Origin: Chloroflexota bacterium
Lineage (GTDB): Bacteria; Chloroflexota; Dormibacteria; Dormibacterales; Dormibacteraceae
Assembly: GCA_005880175.1 (NCBI GenBank)
Contig: VBJR01000202.1
Coordinates: 19,388 to 24,657 of the forward strand
DNA: 5,270 nucleotides
Direction: 5' to 3'
The notes under the pieces were generated by a model. It saw only the letters and a list, made by a program, of their open reading frames with translations, made no database searches and was not told the origin of the DNA. This document shows, piece by piece, positions 1 through 5,023 of this stretch (position 1 is its first letter; each line of letters opens with the position of its first letter). The translations under genes and the position numbers were made by a program.

Positions 1-698
1 TGACGGTCGAGGTGGTACTCGAGCTGGGCCTCCAGGACCCGCTCCACCTCGCCCAGCACGCTCTCGTCGAGCCTGAGGCGCCGGTAGAGCTCGATGCCAC
101 CGCTGGCCATCACCCGGAGCACCTTCAGCGCCGTCACCGGCGCCGGGTGCATCCCCGGTTCGGCGCAGTCTACGCACAGGAAGCCGCCCGCCGCTGGCGA
201 GAACGCCGCGGGCGCCTCCGGCAGCGGCCGCGCGCAGGAGGCGCACGCCTGCAGCTGGGGCGCGTAGCCGAGCACGTTGAGGGCGACCATCATGTAGAAC
301 GCCGACGCCCGGCGCGGCTCGGGCTCGAGGGCCAGGTCGCGCAGCGCCGTGACCGTCAGCTCGAACAGTCCCTCCTCCGGGTGCCGCTCCTCGGTCACCC
401 GGTCGGCCAGCTCGGCGATCAGGCCGGCGTGGGCGGTCCGCTCCAGGTCGGCGTCGATCCGCGGACCCGGCAGGCGGACCACCTGGGTGACCACGTCCAG
501 GTTGCGGCCCCGGGCCAGCTCGACGTCGACCACGCTGAACAGCTCCAGGGCGGCCGCCAGGCGGCTCGTCGAGCGGCGCACGCCGCGCGCGATCGCGCCC
601 ACCTTGCCGTGCTCCCGGGTCAGCAGCGTGTAGATTCGGTCTGCCTCGCCGTAGTCCAGCTTCCGGAGCACCACCGCGTGGTCGCGGTAGCTAGCGAT
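1..698 (-). CDS. recO: DNA repair protein RecO (3' end cut by window edge)
   Basis: RecO is a recombination mediator that helps load RecA onto SSB-coated single-stranded DNA in the RecFOR pathway and anneals complementary strands. I translated the minus strand by hand. Read from the ATC at 698-696, the frame gives 232 codons before running off at base 1. The N-terminal OB-fold begins YRDHAVVLRKLDYGEADRIY (residues 4-23), followed by TLLTREHGKV and the RGRNLDVVTQV strand. A zinc-finger-like pair CxxC (C152, C155) and CxxC (C175, C178) follows, as in many RecO proteins. The visible end, LEYHLDR, matches the family's C-terminal helix, so only about 10-30 residues should be missing. No ATG, GTG, TTG or CTG exists in this frame between the upstream stop and the conserved YRD motif. 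The first in-frame GTG (674-672) would remove that motif and has no ribosome binding site. Identification is firm; the start is unusual. Confidence 0.93.
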   Translation of the reverse strand, partial: MASYRDHAVVLRKLDYGEADRIYTLLTREHGKVGAIARGVRRSTSRLAAALELFSVVDVELARGRNLDVVTQVVRLPGPRIDADLERTAHAGLIAELADRVTEERHPEEGLFELTVTALRDLALEPEPRRASAFYMMVALNVLGYAPQLQACASCARPLPEAPAAFSPAAGGFLCVDCAEPGMHPAPVTALKVLRVMASGGIELYRRLRLDESVLGEVERVLEAQLEYHLDR

Positions 699-1953
699 GG
701 TTGTTGCTCCCGTCCCGCAGTTGCGACCGCGACTGGACCGGCAGCCCCGCCTCCTCCAGCACCGGCTCCGGCCACGGCCGTTCGCTGCGCAGCCGCACCC
801 GGCCGAGCGTGGCCATCACGTACCCGCCCACCGAGTCGTAGTCCTCGCTCTCCTCGAGGCCCAGGTCCAGCAGCTCGTTCAGCTCCGCCATCGGATAGCT
901 CGCGTCCACGATCGCCTCGTGGTGGTCGACGACCGTGACCGGCTCCTCCTCCGCGATGTCGTACTCGTCGCGGATCTCGCCGACGATCTCCTCCAGCAGG
1001 TCCTCGAGCGTCACCAGGCCGGCCGTGCCGCCGTACTCGTCGAGCACGATCATCAGGTGGATCTTCTCGCTCTGCATCTGGTGGAGCAGCTCGTCCACCT
1101 TCTTCGACTGCGGGGTGTAGTGGATCGGCCGCATGAGCGCGTCGAGGTCGAACGGCTGGTCCGGCTCGGCCAGGGACAGCACCAGGTCCTTGACGTTGAC
1201 CAGGCCGGCGATGTGGTCGAGGTCGCCCTCGTAGACCGGGAGGCGCGTGTGGCCGTGCTCGCGGAAGACGCGCACCACCTCGTCGCGCGAGCAGCCGCGG
1301 GGCAGGGCGGTGATGTCGGTGCGGGGGACCATCACCTCGCGGACCAGCTTGTCGCCGATCTCGATGATCCCGTGGATCATCTCCCGCTCCTCCTCCTCGA
1401 TGACCCCCTGCTCCTCCGACACGTGGAGCAGCGTCATCAGCTCCTGCTCGGTCAGGTACGGGGCTCGAGCCGCCCGGCCGCCGGTGATCGCCCGTGACAC
1501 GAGCGTGATGAACCACAGCACGGGCCGCAGGACGCGGGCCAGGGCGTCCACCGGGCCCGCGGCCCGGAGCGCCAGGCTCTCGGCTCGGCGGATCGCGATG
1601 GTCTTTGGCGTCACCTCCGCGAAGATGAGCAGGAACACCGACAGTCCGAGCGACACCAGCAGGTCGCCCAGGAAGCCGAAGCTGGGCGGCATGTAGCGGA
1701 CGGACAGGAGGGTGGTCGCGAACGAGGCCAGGATCAGCGCCAGCGTGTTCACGACGAGCACGGTCGAGAGGAACCGGTTGGGGTCCTGCTGCAGCCGCTC
1801 GAGGACCGCGGCGGCCTGGCTGCCCTCGTCCACCAGGTGGCGGACGCGGAGCCGGCCGATCGAGGTCATCGCCGTCTCGGTCGCCGACGCGAGGCCGGCC
1901 ACGGCCACGCAGATGACGAGTAGCGCGATCTCGCCGTACGACTGCCCGTCCAT
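691..1953 (-). CDS. CorC/HlyC-type membrane protein (DUF21-CBS-CBS-CorC)
   Basis: A 420-residue member of the CNNM/CorC family, often annotated hemolysin-like; family members act in Mg2+ (or Co2+) transport or its control at the inner membrane. The DUF21/CNNM part (about 1-155) has hydrophobic segments near 8-29, 62-84 and 94-114. It carries the family motifs SATETAM (23-29) and EVTPKTIAIRRAE (113-125). The linker TEQELMTLLHVSEEQGVIEE (168-187) leads to two CBS domains, about 203-262 (VMVPRTDI) and 272-328, the second with VLDEYGGTAGLVTLEDLLEE (303-322). CBS pairs usually bind adenine nucleotides. The C-terminal CorC domain (about 335-420) keeps DYDSVGGYVMATLGR but then diverges from the usual P-x-x-G-E stretch. 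The ATG at 1953 lies 10 bases after the prs stop and has only a weak ribosome binding site, suggesting coupled translation. The TAG at 693-691 abuts recO. The transported ion cannot be told from the sequence. Confidence 0.93.
   Translation of the reverse strand: MDGQSYGEIALLVICVAVAGLASATETAMTSIGRLRVRHLVDEGSQAAAVLERLQQDPNRFLSTVLVVNTLALILASFATTLLSVRYMPPSFGFLGDLLVSLGLSVFLLIFAEVTPKTIAIRRAESLALRAAGPVDALARVLRPVLWFITLVSRAITGGRAARAPYLTEQELMTLLHVSEEQGVIEEEEREMIHGIIEIGDKLVREVMVPRTDITALPRGCSRDEVVRVFREHGHTRLPVYEGDLDHIAGLVNVKDLVLSLAEPDQPFDLDALMRPIHYTPQSKKVDELLHQMQSEKIHLMIVLDEYGGTAGLVTLEDLLEEIVGEIRDEYDIAEEEPVTVVDHHEAIVDASYPMAELNELLDLGLEESEDYDSVGGYVMATLGRVRLRSERPWPEPVLEEAGLPVQSRSQLRDGSNNHR
707..711 (-). promoter_or_regulatory. 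Ribosome binding site for recO
   Basis: GGGAG on the minus strand at 711-707 is followed by 8 bases (caacaacc) and then ATC at 698-696. This is good Shine-Dalgarno spacing for that codon, and no such site precedes the alternative GTG at 674. The site lies inside the last codons of the upstream corC-type gene, which fits translational coupling. Confidence 0.5.
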
Positions 1954-1963
1954 GCCTGGTCGA

Positions 1964-2962
1964 TCAGCGAAAGAGCTCGCTCACGCTCCGGTTCTCGTGC
2001 ACGCGCACGATGGCCTCGGCCAGCAGCGGAGCGACGCTGAGCACGGTGAGGGGGCCGGCCCGCTTCTCGGCCGGCACCGGGATCGAGTTGGTGACCACGA
2101 GCTCGTCGACGGGCGCCTGGCGCAGGCGCTCCAGGGCGCCCTCGGCCAGGACCGGGTGCGTGCACGCGATGATCACGTGGCGGGCGCCGTGGGCCTTGAG
2201 CGCGCGGGCCACCTCGACCATCGTGCCGCCCGTCGAGATGATGTCCTCGACCACCACGCAGTCGCGGCCCTCGACGTCGCCGGCCATGTCCAGGATCTCG
2301 ACGGCGTCGTCGCGGTCCTCCTGGGGCCGGCGCTTGTACACGAACACGATCGGGGAGTCAAGCAGCTTCGCCATGTGCTCGGCGCGCTTGGCCCCGCCGG
2401 CGTCGGGCGCGACCACGGAGCAGTTGGCGAGCCGCCGCTCGCGGATGTGGGCGGCCAGGATCTTGTGTGCCGTCAGGTGATCGGTGGGGACGTCGAAGAA
2501 GCCCTCGATGGCCTCCGCGTGCAGGTCGAGCAGGAGGACGCGGTCGGCGCCGGCCAGCGTGATGAAGTTGGCCATGAGCTTGGCGCTGATCGGCTCCCGC
2601 GGCTGCGACTTGCGCTCCTTGCGGGCGTAGCCGAAGTACGGCATCACCGCCGTGATGCGGCCCGCCGAGGCCCGGCGGGCGGCGTCCAGCATGATGAACA
2701 GCTCCATCAGCCGCTCGTTGACGGGGTTGCACGTGGGCTGGATCAGGAACACGTCGTGCCCGCGCATCGAGTCCTGGATCTGCACGCCGATCTCGCCGTC
2801 GGGGAACCGGCGCACGCGAGGATCGGTCAACGGCACGCCGATCTCCCGGGAGATCAGCTGGGCCAGCTCCGGGTTCGCCGTGCCCGAGATGAGCTTCAGC
2901 TCGCCCCAGGGCGAGGTGTCCTCGTTCGTGAACTCCACCGTCGTCATGGGGCGCCCGATCAT
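1964..2962 (-). CDS. prs: Ribose-phosphate pyrophosphokinase (PRPP synthetase)
   Basis: Transfers pyrophosphate from ATP to ribose 5-phosphate, giving PRPP for purine, pyrimidine, NAD, histidine and tryptophan synthesis in the cytosol. The protein is 332 residues, slightly above the usual 310-320, because of about 17 extra N-terminal residues. Visible class I landmarks are RRFPDGEIGVQI (51-62), ASAGRITAVMPYFGYARKER (98-117), REPISAKLMANF (122-133), the catalytic-histidine segment DLHAEAIEGFFD (146-157, H148), the flexible loop YKRRP (209-213) and the PRPP loop VVVEDIISTGGTM (236-248). The usual loop is VDDMIDTGGT, so E239 and S243 are substitutions. RKERK (114-118) replaces the common RQDRK. 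The start ATG at 2962 overlaps the glmU stop as ATGA and has AGGAG 5 bases upstream. A second ATG at 2947 is less well placed. It sits between glmU and corC in one likely operon; its product PRPP feeds UTP synthesis, which GlmU uses. Confidence 0.96.
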   Translation of the reverse strand: MIGRPMTTVEFTNEDTSPWGELKLISGTANPELAQLISREIGVPLTDPRVRRFPDGEIGVQIQDSMRGHDVFLIQPTCNPVNERLMELFIMLDAARRASAGRITAVMPYFGYARKERKSQPREPISAKLMANFITLAGADRVLLLDLHAEAIEGFFDVPTDHLTAHKILAAHIRERRLANCSVVAPDAGGAKRAEHMAKLLDSPIVFVYKRRPQEDRDDAVEILDMAGDVEGRDCVVVEDIISTGGTMVEVARALKAHGARHVIIACTHPVLAEGALERLRQAPVDELVVTNSIPVPAEKRAGPLTVLSVAPLLAEAIVRVHENRSVSELFR

Positions 2963-4323
2963 GGCTGCTCCTGTCTCCGTTTCAGCATGCGAGCCGGCAT
3001 GCCGACGGCAGTCACGCCGGGCGGCACGTCGCGGGTGACAACGGCGCCCGCGCCCGTCCGCGCTCCGCGCCCGACTCGAACCGGAGCGCGCAGCATCGTG
3101 TCCACGCCGATGAACGCACCATCCTCGATCACCGTGGGGTTCTTTCCAACCCCATCGTAATTTGCGGTGATCGTGCCCGCCCCGATGTTGACGCCCTCGC
3201 CGACCGTCGTGTCCCCCAGGTAGGAGACGTGCGGAACCTTGCTGCCGCGCCCGACCCGCGAGCGCACCAGCTCGGCGAAGCTGCCGATGTGGACGGCGTC
3301 GGCGACGCACGTGCCCGGCCGCAGCCTGGCGAACGGGCCGCAGTCGGAGCCGGCCCCCAGCTCGGCGCCGTCGAGCCACGACTGCACGACCTTCGCGCCG
3401 TCGCCGAGCTTCGAGTCCCTGATCTCGACGAACGGGCCGACCCGGCAGTCCTCGCCGATGACCGTGCGGCCGCGGAGCACCGTGAACGGCTCCAGCACCG
3501 TGTCGCAGCCGACCCGGACGCCGACGTCCACGAACGTGCTGGCGGGGTCGACCACCGTGACGCCGGACCGCATCAGGTCCTCCAGCACGCGCTCGCGCAG
3601 CGCGCGCTCGGCCCGGGCCAGCTCGACCCGGTCGTTCACGCCCACCGCTTCGCCGGCGTCGTCGATCCTGACGACCTGGGCCGGACGGAGGTCGCGGAAC
3701 ACGTCCGTGAGGTACAGTTCCCCAGCCCGGTTGTTCGGCTCGAGGCGGCCGAGTGACTTCAGGAGCCCTTCACCGTTGAAGCAGTAGAGGCCGACGTTGA
3801 TCTCTCGCAGGGCACGAATGTCGTCAGCGGCGTCACGGAACTCGACGATCCGGTCGAGCGTGCCGTCCGGCCCGCGCACGACGCGGGCGTCCCGGCGGGC
3901 CGGGTCGTCCACGCTCGCCAGCGTGGCGGCCACCCCGGCGGCCTGGTGCGCGTCACGCAGCCGGGCGATCGTCTCCGGCCGGACCAGCGGCAGGTCGCCG
4001 TTCAGGACGAGCACGTCGTGCCCGGCCAGCCGCTCGGCCGGCACCTGGGCGACGGCGTGTCCCGTGCCTCGCTGCTCAGTCTGGAAGACCACGTCGCAGC
4101 GGCCGGCGACGTGGTCGGCCACCGCCTCGTGGCGAGGGGAGATGATCGCGATCACGTCCTCGACGCCGGCCGCCTGGCAGGCGTCGATCAGGAGGTCGAT
4201 CATTGGCCGCCCGCCCAGCCGGTGCAGCACCTTCGGAATGCGGGACCGCATGCGAGTGCCGAGGCCGGCGGCTAGGATGACGGCCGAGACTGGTCTTGTC
4301 CTCAACAGGGTTTCAATCCTCAC
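2959..4323 (-). CDS. glmU: Bifunctional GlmU: GlcNAc-1-P uridyltransferase / GlcN-1-P acetyltransferase
   Basis: Makes UDP-N-acetylglucosamine in the cytosol from glucosamine-1-phosphate, acetyl-CoA and UTP, for peptidoglycan and other glycans. It is 454 residues from the GTG at 4323, close to the family's usual 450-460. The N-terminal nucleotidyltransferase (about 12-235) shows LAAGLGTRMRS (17-27), QTEQRGTGHAVA (81-92), LNGDLPL (107-113, metal-binding D110) and GVNDRVELARAE (228-239). The C-terminal left-handed beta-helix (about 255-445) shows FARLRPG (331-337), HVSYLGD (365-371, catalytic His likely H365), GVNIGAGTITANYDG (377-391) and GAFIG (402-406). E. coli K351 appears to be Arg here (R354). 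The end overlaps prs by 4 bases. The start is uncertain: the GTG lies in the arm of a hairpin with a weak ribosome binding site, and CTG at 4308 (GAGG 9 bases upstream) would give a shorter N-terminus nearer the family norm. Confidence 0.96.
   Translation of the reverse strand: MRIETLLRTRPVSAVILAAGLGTRMRSRIPKVLHRLGGRPMIDLLIDACQAAGVEDVIAIISPRHEAVADHVAGRCDVVFQTEQRGTGHAVAQVPAERLAGHDVLVLNGDLPLVRPETIARLRDAHQAAGVAATLASVDDPARRDARVVRGPDGTLDRIVEFRDAADDIRALREINVGLYCFNGEGLLKSLGRLEPNNRAGELYLTDVFRDLRPAQVVRIDDAGEAVGVNDRVELARAERALRERVLEDLMRSGVTVVDPASTFVDVGVRVGCDTVLEPFTVLRGRTVIGEDCRVGPFVEIRDSKLGDGAKVVQSWLDGAELGAGSDCGPFARLRPGTCVADAVHIGSFAELVRSRVGRGSKVPHVSYLGDTTVGEGVNIGAGTITANYDGVGKNPTVIEDGAFIGVDTMLRAPVRVGRGARTGAGAVVTRDVPPGVTAVGMPARMLKRRQEQP
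2968..2972 (-). promoter_or_regulatory. Ribosome binding site for prs
   Basis: AGGAG on the minus strand at 2972-2968, 5 bases before the ATG at 2962-2960, lies within the last codons of glmU. It decides the start in favour of 2962 over the internal ATG at 2947, which has no comparable site. Confidence 0.6.
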
Positions 4324-4342
4324 CCGGCGCGCTCGCCGGGTG
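4321..4342. repeat. Perfect 9-bp inverted repeat between divergent genes
   Basis: The arms cacccggcg (4321-4329) and cgccgggtg (4334-4342) are exact reverse complements with a 4-base loop (cgct). The element fills about half of the space between the two divergent genes. On the minus strand its last three bases are the annotated GTG start of glmU. If the TATAAT at 4382-4377 drives that message, the stem would lie in its leader and could cover the start region. It could instead be a dimeric repressor site. There is no T-run, so it does not look like an intrinsic terminator. Confidence 0.55.
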
Positions 4343-4367
4343 CAAGTGTGCGCGTTGGGACGGTGAG

Positions 4368-4745
4368 GTGACGCGGATTATACGGTCGGCGCTCTGCGGT
4401 GCTCTCGGTTTGCTGCTGCTGGCGGCCTGCATCATCAACCCGTCGTCGAACCCCGGCACGGCGTCGTCCGGACGGATCGTGGTGACGGAGCCGCCGCCCA
4501 AGACCGTGGTCTCCACCACGGCCGTGTGGGTGGTGAGCCCGGTCGGCCTGAACATCCACAGCTCGGCGGACGTGAACTCGACTCGCGTCGCCACGGTGGC
4601 CCAGGGCGTCCGGCTCGACCTGTCCGAGAAGACGACCGTCGGCTCCGACACATGGCTGCACGTGAAGGCGGAGGGTGGTCGCCGGTCTCCGGCAACCCGG
4701 CCACGTTCACGGGCAGCAGCGGGCCGACCGGCGGCAGCATGCTGA
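4368..4745 (+). CDS. Lipoprotein with SH3b-like domain, 5' part (frame interrupted)
   Basis: Predicted exported lipoprotein of unknown function. From the GTG at 4368 (GGGA at 4357-4360, 7 bases upstream) it begins with a classical lipoprotein signal: basic start TRIIR, hydrophobic core, then lipobox LLAAC with the lipidated Cys at residue 21. A Ser/Thr/Pro-rich linker of about 30 residues follows. Residues about 55-103 resemble a bacterial SH3 (SH3b) domain: VGLNIHSSADVNSTRVATVA, then TVGSDTWLHVKAEG. These domains often bind peptidoglycan or peptides. After about residue 102 (bases 4671-4678) this frame turns into an Arg/Ala-rich tail (SPATRPRSRAAAGRP) and stops at 4745. The coding signal continues in another frame, so this is best read as the first half of one gene. 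An ATG at 4296 is in frame but lies inside glmU and would put about 24 residues before the signal peptide. Confidence 0.7.
   Translation: MTRIIRSALCGALGLLLLAACIINPSSNPGTASSGRIVVTEPPPKTVVSTTAVWVVSPVGLNIHSSADVNSTRVATVAQGVRLDLSEKTTVGSDTWLHVKAEGGRRSPATRPRSRAAAGRPAAAC
4377..4382 (-). promoter_or_regulatory. Candidate -10 box for the glmU-prs-corC-recO operon
   Basis: TATAAT, a perfect primary-sigma -10 match, reads on the minus strand at 4382-4377 and is one of the few AT-rich hexamers in this GC-rich region. Transcription would start near 4370, giving a leader of about 47 bases before the glmU GTG. I see no good TTGACA-like -35 box 16-18 bases upstream and no extended TG, so support rests on the hexamer and its position. 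On the plus strand the same bases are codons 4-5 of the lipoprotein gene. Confidence 0.42.
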
Positions 4746-5023
4746 TCCAGACGTCCGAGGATCCGACCAAGCTGATGGCCACCCCGATCTCGCCCGGCAA
4801 GGAGGTCCGCCAGGAGTCGCCGATCGAGGTGTACGGGCGGACCACGTACCTGACGGTCTACAAGACCGACGCGGGCGGGTTCGAGTTCGACGTCAAGGTG
4901 CAGTTCCCGAAGACGAAGGTCGCGTACCTGTTCAACTTCAAGCAGCCGACGAGCGCGGGCAACGGCGACACGACCCTGTTCAAACAGCTGCTGGACAGCG
5001 TCATCGTCCCCGGGGAGGGTTGA
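4673..5023 (+). CDS. Lipoprotein with SH3b-like domain, 3' part in shifted frame
   Basis: Continuation of the lipoprotein after an apparent one-base shift. From about 4673 the -1 frame reads WSPVSGNPATFTGSSGP and continues for 116 codons to TGA at 5021-5023. Third positions are almost all G or C, and the composition is that of a real protein. Adding one G to the GGG at 4673-4675 joins the parts as HVKAEG-WSPVSG, giving one protein of about 218 residues. The new segment begins with a G/S/T-rich linker and then an alternating, beta-rich stretch: SPIEVYGRTTYLTVYKT, FEFDVKVQFPKTKVAYLFNF and the closing helix TTLFKQLLDSVIVPG. The ending recalls Mog1/PsbP-type extracytoplasmic domains, but this is only a resemblance. 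No signal peptide or well-placed ribosome binding site supports an independent start. Its stop overlaps the lon start. Confidence 0.62.
   Translation, partial: GWSPVSGNPATFTGSSGPTGGSMLIQTSEDPTKLMATPISPGKEVRQESPIEVYGRTTYLTVYKTDAGGFEFDVKVQFPKTKVAYLFNFKQPTSAGNGDTTLFKQLLDSVIVPGEG
5012..5019 (+). promoter_or_regulatory. Ribosome binding site for lon
   Basis: The purine-rich GGGGAGGG at 5012-5019 ends 3 bases before the ATG at 5023; its GGAG core at 5014-5017 is 5 bases away. It lies in the last codons of the lipoprotein gene and selects this ATG, which overlaps the preceding stop as TGATG. Confidence 0.55.

Noticed and set aside
12..938. Long open frame on the plus strand opposite recO and the corC end
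   Set aside because: It is rich in Arg, Ala, His and Pro with no domain-like pattern. It lies antisense to two clearly recognised genes and is open only because of the GC-rich codon bias.
3135..3154. 7-bp inverted repeat (tggggtt/aacccca) in glmU as a terminator
   Set aside because: It is short, has no T-run and lies within the conserved acetyltransferase codons NYDGVGKNPT.
1712..3160. 482-codon open frame on the plus strand opposite prs and neighbours
   Set aside because: It is the mirror of Prs and GlmU codons, with low-complexity composition (repeated DH, VQ, AR). Recognised catalytic motifs on the minus strand explain these bases.
2963..3379. N-terminal extension of prs to an upstream start (471 codons in total)
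   Set aside because: This part is the shifted-frame shadow of the GlmU C-terminus. It is Arg/Gly-rich and unlike Prs, and the ATG at 2962 has a proper ribosome binding site.
4273..4278. TAGGAT as plus-strand -10 for the lipoprotein
   Set aside because: It lies inside the conserved glmU nucleotide-binding loop codons, has no -35 partner at 16-18 bases and is about 90 bases from the start. Likely chance.
4504..4521. 7-bp inverted repeat (ccgtggt/accacgg) in the lipoprotein gene
   Set aside because: It is in coding sequence, in a Val/Thr-rich linker with GC-rich codons. Chance is enough to explain it.
4526..4672. Independent gene starting at ATG 4526 for the lipoprotein 3' part
   Set aside because: Before 4673 this frame reads as Arg/Gly/Pro-rich noise overlapping the SH3b-like domain, with no signal peptide. 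A frameshift within one gene explains both frames better.
4664..4682. Programmed -1 ribosomal frameshift
   Set aside because: No X-XXY-YYZ slippery heptamer is present in the zero frame. GAG GGT GGT does not slip well, and no clear stimulatory structure was seen.
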